A stretch of DNA of 63,081 bases, from NCBI GenBank assembly GCA_964630925.1, contig CAZVZK010000052.1, positions 1 to 63,081 of the forward strand, read 5' to 3'. Shown piece after piece: positions 50,992 to 61,400 of this stretch. Source of the stretch: RGDT01 sp964630925. Its GTDB lineage: Bacteria > Planctomycetota > Planctomycetia > Gemmatales > Gemmataceae. The notes below the pieces were generated by a model, which was not told the DNA's origin, ran no database searches, and saw nothing but the letters and a program-made list of their open reading frames with translations. A program made the translations under genes and the position numbers. Each line of letters starts with the position of its first letter. Position 1 is the first letter of the stretch.

Positions 50992-53144
50992 TTCGCCATC
51001 TCCTTGCCACGACGCTTCTGGAACGGCTCGCTGTGGATGATGCGGATCACCAGCTCACTGAACTTGTGATCATTCTTCGCCACGGCGCGCGCGATCTCAT
51101 CAATGTAACACCGGTCGGACCTCTCGGTCCCGCGCCCCAGGGCGTATGTCAGCATCTTATCAGTCAGGCAGCGGACGAACTGCTCTTTTCGGGCGAGGAG
51201 GATTGTCTTCAGCTCCGCCGGCCCCTTGAACTTGCTGCCGTCCGGCAGCACGCCGCTCGGGTCGATGGCGAACTTACCGTCCTTGTCGCGCCACCTCCCC
51301 ACGGCGTCGAAGTTCTCGTAGCCGAAGCCGAGGGGGTCCATGCGGGCGTGGCACGAGGCGCAGCCGGGGTCCTTGCGGTGCTGCTCCATCTGCTCGCGGA
51401 GGCTGCCCTTCAGCTCGCCCTTCTGCTCCAGCTCGGGCACGTCCGGCGGGGGCGGGGGCGGCGGGGTGCCGAGGATGTTATCCAGCACCCACTTGCCGCG
51501 CTTCACGGGGGAGGTGCGCGTCGGGTTGCTGGTGACGGAGAGGACGCTGGCGTGGGTGAGGACGCCGCCGCGCTGCGTGCCGGCGAGGCTGACCTTGCGG
51601 AATTCACCGCCCTTGACGTCCTTCAGCCCGTAGTGGGCAGCCAGGGATTCGTTGACGAACGTGTAGTCGGCCTGGAGGAAGTCGAGGACGCTGCGGTCCT
51701 CCTTCATGACGAACTGGAAGAACTCGTTCGTCTCGCGCATCATCGCGTCCTTGAGGGCCGAGCTGACCGTCGGGAAACGCTTGGGGTCGGGCGAGAAGGA
51801 GGGCAGCGAGCGCAGATTGAGCCACTGGGCGGCGAAGTTGTCGGCGAGGGCCACGGCCTTCGCGTCCTTGAGCATGCGTCGGGCCTGGGCCTCCAGGACG
51901 CCGGGCTTGCGCAGCTCGCCCTTGTCGGCCTTCTCGCGCAGCTCGTCGTCGGGGAGGGACGACCACAGGAAGTAAGAGAGACGCGTCGCCAGCTCGTGGT
52001 CACTGACGGGCTGGATGCCGGGCCGCTCCTTCTCGATGCGGAAGAGGAAGTGCGGCGAGATGAGGACGCCCTGGATCATGAGCCGGACGCCGGCGAGCGG
52101 CTCCTCGCCCAGGTCGCGGGACACGCGGGCCAGGAAGACGACCCTCTTGACCTCCTCGTCCGTGACGGGGCGGCGCCAGGCCTTCGCCATGAACGGCTTG
52201 ATGACGGCGGCCATCGGGCCCATGTCGCCGGGGAGCTTGCGGTCCACGATCCGCTTGCGTAGCTCGGGTTTCTTGATGACCTCGTCGGCGATCTTCTCGG
52301 CGGCGGCGAGGTACTTCTCCATGAGAAGCGGCGGCAGGGACAGCACGTCGCCGATGTTGTCGAAGCCGTAGCCGACGTCGTCGGCGGGGAAGTCCCTGGC
52401 CGGCTTGAAATCGACGCCCGTGAGGTCGCGGACGGTGTTGTTGTACTCGGCCCGGTTGAGACGGCGGATGGTGACGCGGCCGGGGTCCTTCGGCCCGGAG
52501 CAGTCGAGCTTGAAGACCGTGGCCTCGAGCCAGGCGTTGATCGTCTCCATCTCGGCGGGCGTTGGCTTCTTCTGGCCCTCGGGCGGCATCTCATTGTTGC
52601 GGAGGGCGTCACCGGCCTTCTCCCACAGGACGAGGGCCTTCTTGATGGCGGCGTCGTCCTTCTGCTTGTCGAGGATGATGCCGCCGCGCTTCTTCTCGGT
52701 GGAGTGGCACTTGAGGCAGTACTTCTCGAAGAGGGGGAGGATGTCTTTCTCGTAGGTCGGGGGCGTCGGCGGGGCGGCGGCCGCCGTCAGCTCGTCAGGC
52801 CTCGGCATCGAACCGCCCCCGTCGACGGCGATGAGGAGCGGTTTCTTGACGTTCTCCGCCTTCGCACGCGGCTCGGGCTTCTCGCGGGAGGGGAGGAACG
52901 CCATGCCGGCGGCGACGGTGACGCAGACGAGTAACGCCGCGACGGCGAAGGGGATGACCCCCTGCCAGGCCGGCGGGCGTTGTGGGGTGGGTGGCGGTGG
53001 AGGCGGGGGCGGCGTGTGCGTGCCCACCCGCATGACGCGGGCGCAGGTGGGGGCGGGGCAGCGGACGGCGCGTCCGGCGTGCTCGGCCGCCACGCGGAAC
53101 CGCATGGCACACAGGGGGCACGTCACGACCATCGACGCCGTCAT
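50988..53144 (-). CDS. DUF1592/DUF1588/DUF1585-type cytochrome protein
   Basis: 718 aa. Begins with a zinc ribbon (CPLCAMRFRV and CPAPTCARVM), a Pro-rich stretch and one membrane helix (VIPFAVAALLVCVTVAAGMAF), then a planctomycete cytochrome c domain with CLKCH, followed by DUF1587/DUF1595/DUF1592/DUF1588 (TIRRLNRAEYNNTVRDLTG, FLFRIEKERPG, YFLWSSLPDDELR, DYTFVNESLAAHYGL) and DUF1585 near a second CASCH. Two heme-type sites suggest electron transfer in the cell envelope. The start overlaps nothing; the stop overlaps DUF1552 by 4 bp. Confidence 0.9.
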   Translation of the reverse strand: MTASMVVTCPLCAMRFRVAAEHAGRAVRCPAPTCARVMRVGTHTPPPPPPPPTPQRPPAWQGVIPFAVAALLVCVTVAAGMAFLPSREKPEPRAKAENVKKPLLIAVDGGGSMPRPDELTAAAAPPTPPTYEKDILPLFEKYCLKCHSTEKKRGGIILDKQKDDAAIKKALVLWEKAGDALRNNEMPPEGQKKPTPAEMETINAWLEATVFKLDCSGPKDPGRVTIRRLNRAEYNNTVRDLTGVDFKPARDFPADDVGYGFDNIGDVLSLPPLLMEKYLAAAEKIADEVIKKPELRKRIVDRKLPGDMGPMAAVIKPFMAKAWRRPVTDEEVKRVVFLARVSRDLGEEPLAGVRLMIQGVLISPHFLFRIEKERPGIQPVSDHELATRLSYFLWSSLPDDELREKADKGELRKPGVLEAQARRMLKDAKAVALADNFAAQWLNLRSLPSFSPDPKRFPTVSSALKDAMMRETNEFFQFVMKEDRSVLDFLQADYTFVNESLAAHYGLKDVKGGEFRKVSLAGTQRGGVLTHASVLSVTSNPTRTSPVKRGKWVLDNILGTPPPPPPPDVPELEQKGELKGSLREQMEQHRKDPGCASCHARMDPLGFGYENFDAVGRWRDKDGKFAIDPSGVLPDGSKFKGPAELKTILLARKEQFVRCLTDKMLTYALGRGTERSDRCYIDEIARAVAKNDHKFSELVIRIIHSEPFQKRRGKEMAK

Positions 53145-53254
53145 GGGTGGGTCTCTTCCAGGCGAGAGGCCCCGTGAGGGCCCCGAGCGAGAGTGTGTGG
53201 ATAGTCGGCATTATCCGCGAACCGGCGTCCGGCAGCAAGCGCCGATTTCCGCGC

Positions 53255-53668
53255 TCACATCCGGATCACCTTCAACCGCCGGGTGATCTCGTCAACCGGG
53301 ATCAGCTCGCCCTTGCCCGAGCCGGGGCACGTCTCGCACGTCCGCCGCCAAGCCTCCGGCGTCGCCAGGTTCGACTCCCAGAACGGCCACGTCCGGCACT
53401 GTTTGGGGCGTACCGCGTAGACCGTGCAGCCCCTCTCGCGGTCGTAGAAGGTGCAGTCGCCGTTCGCCTTCTCGCGGAGCGACAACCCGCGGTGCCCTTT
53501 CATCCCGTGAATGGCCCGCACCTCGTCGGGGCTTTCATCGAGGAAGGCGGCGATGGCGGACAGGTCGTCGTCATCGACCCACACCCAGCCCGGCGCGCCT
53601 GTGCAGCAGGTCCCGCACATCGTGCAGGTGAAGCGCAGCCCCTCGGCGTACCACGGCCCCGCGCTCAT
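53255..53668 (-). CDS. YkgJ-type cysteine-cluster protein
   Basis: 137 aa from ATG 53668, overlapping the rhomboid stop by 4 bp. CTMCGTCCTG near the N-terminus, GDCTFYDRERGCTVYAVRPK and CRTWPFW in the middle, and a C-terminal CETCPGSGKG, the CxxCxxCC-family pattern with eight or more Cys. Metal or Fe-S binding is likely; the role is unknown. Translational coupling to a rhomboid-like gene is notable. Confidence 0.85.
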   Translation of the reverse strand: MSAGPWYAEGLRFTCTMCGTCCTGAPGWVWVDDDDLSAIAAFLDESPDEVRAIHGMKGHRGLSLREKANGDCTFYDRERGCTVYAVRPKQCRTWPFWESNLATPEAWRRTCETCPGSGKGELIPVDEITRRLKVIRM

Positions 53669-55461
53669 TTCTTCCTCCGCTTCCCGAAGCCGGGCAGCTC
53701 CTTCTCGGCCTTCACCCAGTCGTCGAACGCCTTCGACATCTCCTCGCTCTGCTCCAGCCGGGCCTTCTCCTCCGCCTTCGTCCACTTCTCCCCGGCCTCC
53801 AGGCTGCGGATCGCGGTGCGGTAGAACTCGGTGAGCTTCGCCAGGTACGCCTCGCCGGCCGAGGCCACCTCGCGCACCTCCCGCGCCCGGTACGGCGCGG
53901 GGTGTTGCAGCCGGGCACGCAGCTCGTCCAGCGTCTCCAACGGCCCGCGCAGCGCGGCGACGGCGTCCGCGACCTCCTTCTCCTCGCGGCGCTCGGCCCG
54001 CCACTTGATCAGGCGGCTCGCCGCCGTGTACTTCTCCGCCGCCTCCGCCTCCGCGTCGTCCACCTTCTTCGAGACGTTCCTGCGGAAGTGCGGCCCTTCG
54101 ATCCGCGCCCACGCCTCGCTCGACGTGCGTGCCCGGTCCAGATACCAGAAGCCGAGGTACGCGATGGCCGGCAGTGCCAGCCAGGCGAGGGGCCGCACGA
54201 TCCGCGGGCCGTAGTTGGCGAAGTGCAGGGCGAGGGCGGCCAGTGCGCCGCCGATGGCCCCGCCCAGGAGGCTCCAGGACGGGACGTTCGACATCAGGCT
54301 GAAGATGGCCATGAAGATCGCGCTGGTGATGATCTGCGAGCGCACCTCCCCGGCCACGTCCGACGGCAGGTAGCGTCCGACGAGGAGGACCCACATCCCC
54401 AGCCCCCCGAGCAGGGCGCAGACGCCGCCGGACGAGCCCACCAGCGGGAACACGAAGCCGGGAGACGGCTCGAAGCGCGGGGTCAAGGCCATCGCCGTGC
54501 AGGCGTAGCCCCACAGGCCGAGGACGAAGACGATGAGGAGGTTCAGCGGGCCGAGGAAGCGCTCGACGTAGGCGCCGATGCTCCACAGCCACCACACGCC
54601 GAACAGGAGACCCAGGCCCCCCATCGGGACGAAGCTGCTCACCCCCATTCGCCACCACCCCCCGTCGAGAAGGTGGTCGCCGCTCAGGCCCCCCAGGTCG
54701 TTCAGCAGGTTCACATACCGGACGGCGGTGTCGCGCGACGGGAAGCCGGTGAGGTACGCGGAGAACAGGCCGCCGCCCGCGCCCAGGCCGCCACCGCCTC
54801 TGCGGTACTCGTGCATCTGCCACAGCACGACGGCGATGACCGCGCTGAACGGTATGGCGAACCAGAGGTTGCCGGAGAAGCCGTCCCACATCTTGCCGCG
54901 CCCGAAGCGGGCCGCGCGTAGGCCCCCCGCCGTGAACGCCGCCAGTAATCCCCCGCCGCAGGCGACGAGGGCGAGGAGGACGATCGGCCACAGGGCGGCG
55001 AAGAGGGAGGCCGTGGCCCCGCCCTGCTGGCCGTCCCTCCGCCACGCCTGATACGCGCCCAAGACGAAGACGCAGGCGTTGGCGAGGACGAGGCCGCGTG
55101 TCACCCACGGCGCACGCGCCACCCGCAGGTTGGCCCGGATCTGTGCGCCGACCTCGCTCGGGTCGAGGGGGATGCCCCAGACGAGCTTGTGCCGCGCCTC
55201 GGGGTCCATCACGACCTTGCGGCCCTTGTCGGTGAGGACGACGCCGGGGCCGGTCTCGGGCGAGAGGGAGTCGTACTTGGAGACGAGGCCTTCGCGGTAG
55301 AGGATCTCGAGGGAGGCGACGATGACCTTGACGCGCGTCTCGTTCTCCGGGGTCTTCGCCAGCCCCTGCCGGAAGAACCACGGCTTGGGGTACACCTTCG
55401 CGGCCTCCACGAGGACCACCACGAGGGGGTGATTGTTCACGATCTCGGCATCTGTGTCCAT
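53665..55461 (-). CDS. Rhomboid-like protein lacking the catalytic histidine
   Basis: 598 aa. An N-terminal cytosolic part of about 130 residues precedes seven or so membrane helices. Rhomboid core: RFLGPLNLLIVFVLGLWGYA, Ser motif GSSGGVCALLGG, and helix 6 NVPSWSLLGGAIGGALAALA. In active rhomboids helix 6 has 'AHlGG'; here it reads SLLGG, so the catalytic His is replaced by Leu and proteolysis is unlikely. A coiled-coil-rich C-terminal domain of about 170 residues follows. Possibly a pseudoprotease scaffold (iRhom-like behaviour is inference). Coupled to the YkgJ gene. Confidence 0.75.
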   Translation of the reverse strand: MDTDAEIVNNHPLVVVLVEAAKVYPKPWFFRQGLAKTPENETRVKVIVASLEILYREGLVSKYDSLSPETGPGVVLTDKGRKVVMDPEARHKLVWGIPLDPSEVGAQIRANLRVARAPWVTRGLVLANACVFVLGAYQAWRRDGQQGGATASLFAALWPIVLLALVACGGGLLAAFTAGGLRAARFGRGKMWDGFSGNLWFAIPFSAVIAVVLWQMHEYRRGGGGLGAGGGLFSAYLTGFPSRDTAVRYVNLLNDLGGLSGDHLLDGGWWRMGVSSFVPMGGLGLLFGVWWLWSIGAYVERFLGPLNLLIVFVLGLWGYACTAMALTPRFEPSPGFVFPLVGSSGGVCALLGGLGMWVLLVGRYLPSDVAGEVRSQIITSAIFMAIFSLMSNVPSWSLLGGAIGGALAALALHFANYGPRIVRPLAWLALPAIAYLGFWYLDRARTSSEAWARIEGPHFRRNVSKKVDDAEAEAAEKYTAASRLIKWRAERREEKEVADAVAALRGPLETLDELRARLQHPAPYRAREVREVASAGEAYLAKLTEFYRTAIRSLEAGEKWTKAEEKARLEQSEEMSKAFDDWVKAEKELPGFGKRRKK

Positions 55462-55508
55462 CGGCGCACCTCGGCCCCGGCCATTCTACGCCCCAGGGCG
55501 AGGATGCG

Positions 55509-57935
55509 TCAGCGCCCCCACACCGCCGCCTCACGCTTCCCGGCCACCAGCAGGCCCTCGCCGTTGGCGGTGAACGCCAGCCCCGCCGTCCCGTCGCCGG
55601 GCACTGTGTGGACCTTCTCCCACTTGCCGCCCGCCTCGCCGTGGATCTCCGTCGTGCCGTCCTCGAACGCGATCACCAGCCGCCTGCCGTCCGGCGACAC
55701 CGCCAGCCGGCGCGGCTGGCTGTCGAAGGGGCCGAGCGTGGCGCGGGGCTGGCCGCCCGCCGTGGCGTACAGCCGCACCGTCCGTCCGGCCCGCGCCACG
55801 GCGATCAGCACGGCGCCGCCGGACGCCGGCGTGTTCGCCGCCAACGCCACCACGGCGCCGTCGCCTTGCAGCCTCACCACCTGTTGGCGCGTCGTCACGT
55901 CCCACACCGGCACCCATTCGGCCGCGTCCGTGGCGGCGGCGAGGGTCTGGCCCTGCCCGCCCACCCACGCCGCGAGCCCTGGGAGTTGGTCGAGCCTGAT
56001 CTCGAACCTCGGGCGGCCGGGCCCGGCCCTCCCGAACGTCCCCTCGTGTTGGCCCAGAGGCACGGAGAGCAGCGTCAGCTCGCCGTCGTGCCGGACGCAC
56101 GCGAGCTGTTTGCCGTCGGGGCGGAACGCCAGCGCCCCCGCATCCATCTGGCGTTCGCCGAACATCTCGCGGCCCCGGTTCGGCCCCTCGCCGACCCACC
56201 ATGCCCGCAGCACCGTCTGCCCGCCCGCCGTCCGCCCCAGGGCTGCCACCGCGTCGCCCGACGGGCTGAATGCGGCGTCGAGAATGCGCCCCGCCACCCA
56301 CTCCGGCCATTCGGGGGTGCGTAGCTCCGTCCGTGTCAGGACGTGCCACAGGCCCAGGTGCTGCCCGCCGCCGCGCGGCGTGACGGCGGCGATGTACCGC
56401 CGGTCCGGGCTGATCGCCGCCGTGCGCAGGTCGGCGTCGAACGCCGGGAGCGCCACCTTGCCCCGGCCCTGTGCCAGCTCGGAGAGGAGGTGCCACTCGA
56501 AGGCGCGGTCCTCGGCGTGTGCCCTCTGAAGCGTCGCGAGCGCCGCCCTCCCCTGACCGTCGGACACCTCCCGCGCCGCCGTGGCGATGATCTGCCGGTA
56601 GTCGCCGAAGCGCATCTGCCGGCGCAGGGTGGCCAACTGCTCGTCCTTGGCCCTGGCGTCGGCCTGCGCCGAGGCCAGGTCATTCTGCCACCGCCGCCTC
56701 TCGTGCCATAGTCCGTACCTCTCGGACTCGCCCCGCATGTACCCCCACAGCGTCCCCCCCACACCGAGCAGGCCGACGAACACGACGGCCGCCGTGCCGC
56801 TGTTGCGGCGCAGCCACTTGCCGGCGCGGTAGAGGGAGGACTCAGGCCGGCACTCCAGCGGCAGCGACCGCGCCAGCCGACGGAGGTCGTCGGCCAGCTC
56901 GCCCGCCGAGCGGTAGCGCCGCTGTGTGGGCCGTTGCAGGCACTTGCGGATGACCGCGGCCATATCGCCGCCGCAGCGGCGGAGCGCCGAAGGGAATGTG
57001 ACGTCCGTGCCCTGGACGGCCTCCAGCACCTCGGCGGGCGTGCCGGCGAATGGGGCCTTGCCGACGACGAGTGAGTAGAGGATGGCACCCAGGCCCCACA
57101 CGTCGGTGTGCGGGCCGAGATCCTTCACCCGACCCCACGCCTGCTCGGGCGAGATGAACCCCGGCTCGTCGGCGTACAGGGCCAGGTCCACCGCCTCACC
57201 CTCCATCGGCCGGCGGACGAGGCCGAAGTTGGCGACGCGCGGGCGGTACGTCGCCGAGTGCAGCGGGCACAGCCCGCCGGGCGGGTCTTCCGGGGCCGGC
57301 ATGCGCTTCGGCAGCGCCTCCTCCTGCAACAGGACGACGCCGGGGCGCAGGCTCCTGTGCAGGACGCTCTGCCCGTGCGCCTGTTCCACCGTGCGGGCCA
57401 GGGCCTCGCCCAGACGCACGATCTGAGCCGCCGGGAGGGGCTTGGATGCGACCTTCTGGGCGAGGGTGGGCCCGTCCACCCACTCGAGGGCGTTGTAGAA
57501 GAGCTGGCGCTCGCGCTCGCCGACCTCATGGAGCTGGACGATGCCGGGGAACGGCAGGCGGGCGAGGGCGGCGGCCTGGCTGCGGAGGCTGGCCCAGGCG
57601 TGCTGGCTGCCGTCCTCGCGGGCCAGCACCACCTCCAGCAGCACCGTGCGGCCCGTCAGCGAGTGCCGGGCCTGATACAGCCGCATGCCCGTCGGCCCAC
57701 GGCCGAGATCGTCGTTGATCTGGAAGCCGCCCACGCTCACGCGGCCCAGGTAGTCGATCAGCTCTGGCTCGATCTCACCGCGCGGGGTCACGGGCGGCGG
57801 CATCTCCTCCGCCGAGGCCGGCTCGAGGCCGAGCAGTGGCAGCGATTCGGCCGCCGCGCCGCACTTGGGGCACGCCGCCGCGATGTCGTCCGACTCCCAG
57901 AAGTGGCCCTGCGGACAGGTCAGCAGATGGAGCAT
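55509..57935 (-). CDS. Pseudokinase-WD40 fusion
   Basis: 808 aa. An N-terminal zinc-ribbon-like motif (C7, H11, C22, C25) precedes a kinase fold (about 70-370) with degenerate catalysis: beta-3 lysine replaced (VLLEV, E101), HRD reads HRS (S195), K to R197, the metal-binding Asn is Val200 and DFG reads NFG (N236). A single membrane helix (GTAAVVFVGLLGVGGTLWG) follows, then a coiled coil and a C-terminal WD40-type propeller. It looks like a signalling scaffold, not an active kinase. Lies 3 bp before the start of the next downstream gene and may be cotranscribed with it. Confidence 0.8.
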   Translation of the reverse strand: MLHLLTCPQGHFWESDDIAAACPKCGAAAESLPLLGLEPASAEEMPPPVTPRGEIEPELIDYLGRVSVGGFQINDDLGRGPTGMRLYQARHSLTGRTVLLEVVLAREDGSQHAWASLRSQAAALARLPFPGIVQLHEVGERERQLFYNALEWVDGPTLAQKVASKPLPAAQIVRLGEALARTVEQAHGQSVLHRSLRPGVVLLQEEALPKRMPAPEDPPGGLCPLHSATYRPRVANFGLVRRPMEGEAVDLALYADEPGFISPEQAWGRVKDLGPHTDVWGLGAILYSLVVGKAPFAGTPAEVLEAVQGTDVTFPSALRRCGGDMAAVIRKCLQRPTQRRYRSAGELADDLRRLARSLPLECRPESSLYRAGKWLRRNSGTAAVVFVGLLGVGGTLWGYMRGESERYGLWHERRRWQNDLASAQADARAKDEQLATLRRQMRFGDYRQIIATAAREVSDGQGRAALATLQRAHAEDRAFEWHLLSELAQGRGKVALPAFDADLRTAAISPDRRYIAAVTPRGGGQHLGLWHVLTRTELRTPEWPEWVAGRILDAAFSPSGDAVAALGRTAGGQTVLRAWWVGEGPNRGREMFGERQMDAGALAFRPDGKQLACVRHDGELTLLSVPLGQHEGTFGRAGPGRPRFEIRLDQLPGLAAWVGGQGQTLAAATDAAEWVPVWDVTTRQQVVRLQGDGAVVALAANTPASGGAVLIAVARAGRTVRLYATAGGQPRATLGPFDSQPRRLAVSPDGRRLVIAFEDGTTEIHGEAGGKWEKVHTVPGDGTAGLAFTANGEGLLVAGKREAAVWGR

Positions 57936-57938
57936 GCG

Positions 57939-58412
57939 TCACGCGCCTCGGGTGAACGGCCTGTCGAGCAGGAGGTCGATGAAGGCCAGGGCCCAGCGGT
58001 GGGCCTGGCTGTCCGGCGCGATGCGGTAGCGCGGCATGGCGTCGAGACGCACCCACTCGCGCAGGTCGGTGCCGAACTCCTGGCTGCGGGCGTACCAGTC
58101 GCACACCATCTCGGCGACGGCGATCTCGGGCATGTGCTCGACCCCGCCCCAATACTCGGGGTGGTGGGCGTTGGTGCGTCGGTGGTGGTCGATGGCCAGG
58201 CGTTTCGCCTCCTCGGGTGCGGCCGGGGCGTGGAGGTTGTCCCACTCGATGCCGTGGAACTTGCTGGCGTCGTGGGTGAAGCCGCGTGCGGCGACGAGGC
58301 GTCCGAACTCGACGCGGCCCTGGGCCATGAGGCGTTTGCCGAGGCGCATGCAGGCGTCACGGACGAGGCCGATGTGGCGGGCCAGGTCGTTGAGGTGGTC
58401 CTCGGGTGTCAT
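57939..58412 (-). CDS. DUF5662-like phosphohydrolase-fold protein
   Basis: 157 aa from ATG 58412, overlapping the stop of the next gene upstream by 4 bp. Pattern HIGLVRDACMRLGK, FTHDASKFHGIEWDN and AIDHHRRTNAHHPEYWGG with EMVCDWYARS resembles DUF5662, a small HD-type metal-binding family of unknown substrate. His and Asp residues are placed like metal ligands (H30-type HDASKF, HHR, HHPE). It lies 3 bp upstream of the pseudokinase gene. Confidence 0.7.
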   Translation of the reverse strand: MTPEDHLNDLARHIGLVRDACMRLGKRLMAQGRVEFGRLVAARGFTHDASKFHGIEWDNLHAPAAPEEAKRLAIDHHRRTNAHHPEYWGGVEHMPEIAVAEMVCDWYARSQEFGTDLREWVRLDAMPRYRIAPDSQAHRWALAFIDLLLDRPFTRGA

Positions 58413-61400
58413 GCTCGGGCCGGGGTGAGGATGTCGGGCGAGGGTGCCACGGAGGGCCGGGCCACGCCTGACTGGTCGGCCCGCCACCACTCAGCATACC
58501 GCGCCCAAGGCAGCGGCTCACCCCCGGCCACGCCCGCCCGACGCAGGAAGGCGGCCAGGATGGCCAGGAGCGCTTCGCGGCGCGGGCCCTCGACCCCGGC
58601 CAGCCACCCCGGCTCGACGAGGGCCGCGGCCAGCTCGCCGTCGCGGTTGGCCAGCTCCACCCACGCGGGGGAGCCGAGGCCGTCGCATCGCAGCTCGTAG
58701 CGGACGTGGCGTGTCGTCAGGCGGATCTCGCCGACGGATGGCGCCGGGCCGCCGGCCCAGGCGGCGCTGGCGGCGAGGGGCTCCAGCAGGGCGCGTTTGG
58801 CGAAGCGGCGTAGGTCCTCATCCGCGTGGTGCAGCGCCTCCTCGGCGCGGCGGAGGCCGGCGCCGCTGGCGTTGCGCAGGCGGGCGAAGAGGACGGGCAG
58901 GGTGCCGGAGTGGAAGCCGGGGCGGACGAAATTGATGACCCACTCGCCGTGCGAGCCGACCGTCTCGGGGTCGAGCGTGTCCGACTGGTTGGCCTTGTAC
59001 AGACGCCAGTTCTCCTTCAGCTCCCAGGCGATGAAGCCGTAGATGCCCGGCACGATGCCGAGGATGAACGTCGTCATGCCCACCGACATGCCGGTGGCCG
59101 ACGAGACGGGGGCGATGGCGAGGATGGACAGCTTGTGCCCGACGGTGACGACGGGGAAGTGCTTGATCGGGTTGATCTGCGGCTCAAGGAACAGGAGCCA
59201 GACGAATCGAATCACGTAGGAGACGGCGAACCACACGACGCCGACGACGCACTTCACGGCGAAGGAAAGCGAGGACTCGCCCTCGCGGAAGCGGAGCATC
59301 TCATCGACGGTGTACATGAGGGCGAAGATGCGCTCGGTCAGCCAGCCGAAGAACCACACGATGAACGTCCACACGCCGACGAGGAAGTCGTCGCGGAGCA
59401 GCAGCCAGGCCCGGCTCAGCGAGTCGGCGACGGACTCCTCGACGAGGGTGCCGAGCCGGGTGTTGAGCGCGGCGGCGAGGAAGACGAACAGGGCCGCCAT
59501 CACCCCCAGCGCGATGACGATGTTCACGCCGAGGAGCCACAGGAGCAGAGGCAGCGGGGCGGCCCAGAGCAGCGGGCGGCCGACGAAGCGCCACGCGATC
59601 TGGGCGACCTCGCTGGCGAGGAGCGCCTCGAAGAAGGGCAGGCGGAGGACGGCGGCGGGGCCGTCCCACAGCAGGCCGCGGAGGAGGCGCCACACGGCGA
59701 GGATGCCGGCCCAGACGGCGGCGCGGAACGGCGGCGCGTGGATGAGCAGGAGGTAGAAGAGGACCGCCGCCCCGAGCGCGACGTAGAGGGTCGTCTGCCC
59801 CGACGTGCTCTTGATGTCGAAGAGGTTCATCTTGAACTCCTTCGGCTTCTCCTGCCCGTCGGCGGGGGCGGCGTCATGGTGGTGCTGCGCCGGCGCGAAG
59901 AAGTGGACGACGTGCTTGAATTCGCCGGCGAGGGCGTCCACGCCGACGACGGTGAAGAGGGCGGCGAGGAGGGGCAGGAGGGCGTAGAGGGTGAGTATCC
60001 TCCCGACGGACGTGCCGAAGAAGACCGACGAGAAGACCTGCATGAGGCGGAGGTACGCCTCGCCGCGGCGGTAGATGCCGTCGAGGCCGCGGGCGAGGGC
60101 CTCGTTGGCGCGGAGGAGGGGGTCGCCGAAGATCAGGTCCGTCGCCGCAAGGTCGGGGAGGTTGACGCGGCTGCGGGCGACGGCGTCGCGCAGGTCGGGG
60201 AGGCTGATGTGCCCACGCTGCTCGACGGCGTCGAGCAGCTCCTCGACGAGGCGGTCCCGCGACTGCTTCTCGGCGGGGCCGGCGGGGAGGAGGCCGGCGG
60301 AGTCGAGGGCGGCATGGATCCTGGGCCGGAGGGCGTCGCGCATCGAGTGGGCGAGGCGGTGTTCGGCGGCGTGGAGGAGGCGGGAGAGGGAGTCGCGCGT
60401 GGTGTCGGGGACGCGGGCGGACGGGAGTCGGCCGAGGGCCTTGCGCAGGTACTTGATGGCGAGGACCGTCGGCACGTCGGGCAGGGGGCGCTTGACCGGA
60501 CGCTGGAAGAGGGTGACGACGGGCTCGATGAGGTCGGCGGCGTAGAGGGGTTGTTCGAGGGAGTGGACGGCCCGCTGGATGTCGTAGAGGAGGCGTGACT
60601 CGCGGTTCCAGTAGCCGCGTGAGGCGGGCTCGAGCAGGGAGCAGAGGGCGTCGCGCCAGCGTGGGGCGTCGGCCTCGGGGAGGCGCATCCCCTTGATGAG
60701 GCGGCCGACGAGGGTGTCGATGCGTGCGCCGGCGTCGTCGAGGAGGCCGGCGCGGAGGACGCTGGGGGCGACGCCGGCGGCGCGCTGGAGGAGGAGCGCG
60801 GCCCGCACGGTGTTGCCGACGGCGACGGCGGCGGCGGCCTGGAGCTGGAGGGGGCCGGCCTCGCCGGGGGAGGACTGGCGGTCGTTGAGGGCGTCCGGGG
60901 GCGGCTCCTCGGGCTCGGCGGTGAAGCGTTCGGCGCCGGCGGGGCGGCAGGCCTCGAGGAGCTTGGCGGCGTCGATGTCGCGCGAGAAGACGGCCTCGGC
61001 GGCGGCGGGGTCGCAGGAGGGGAAGGTGTAGGCGAGGCGCGCGGGGTCGAACGCCTTCAATTCGAGGTAGACGCAGACCAATTCTTCGTAGACGGAGGCG
61101 TCGTCGTCCGCGAGGAGGAGGTGGTCCTGCTTCAGCACATCGCGGGCCTCGGCGAAGGCGTCGCCGAGGGCGGAGACGCGTGCGGGGATGTCGGGGGCGG
61201 AGGCGGCGCGGAGGCGGGTGAAGGCGCGGTGGATGGCGCCGTGATAGAGGAGGCGCCAGAGGGAGGTGAGCGTCTTCTGGCGGCCGTCGCGTTTGAGGGT
61301 GGCGGAGTCGGGGGCGGGGATGAGGAGGACGTGGTCGGGCAGCTCGGCGGCGCCCAGCTCGCCGGGCGAGGCGGCGGCGAGGAGTCGCTCGCGGGTGATG

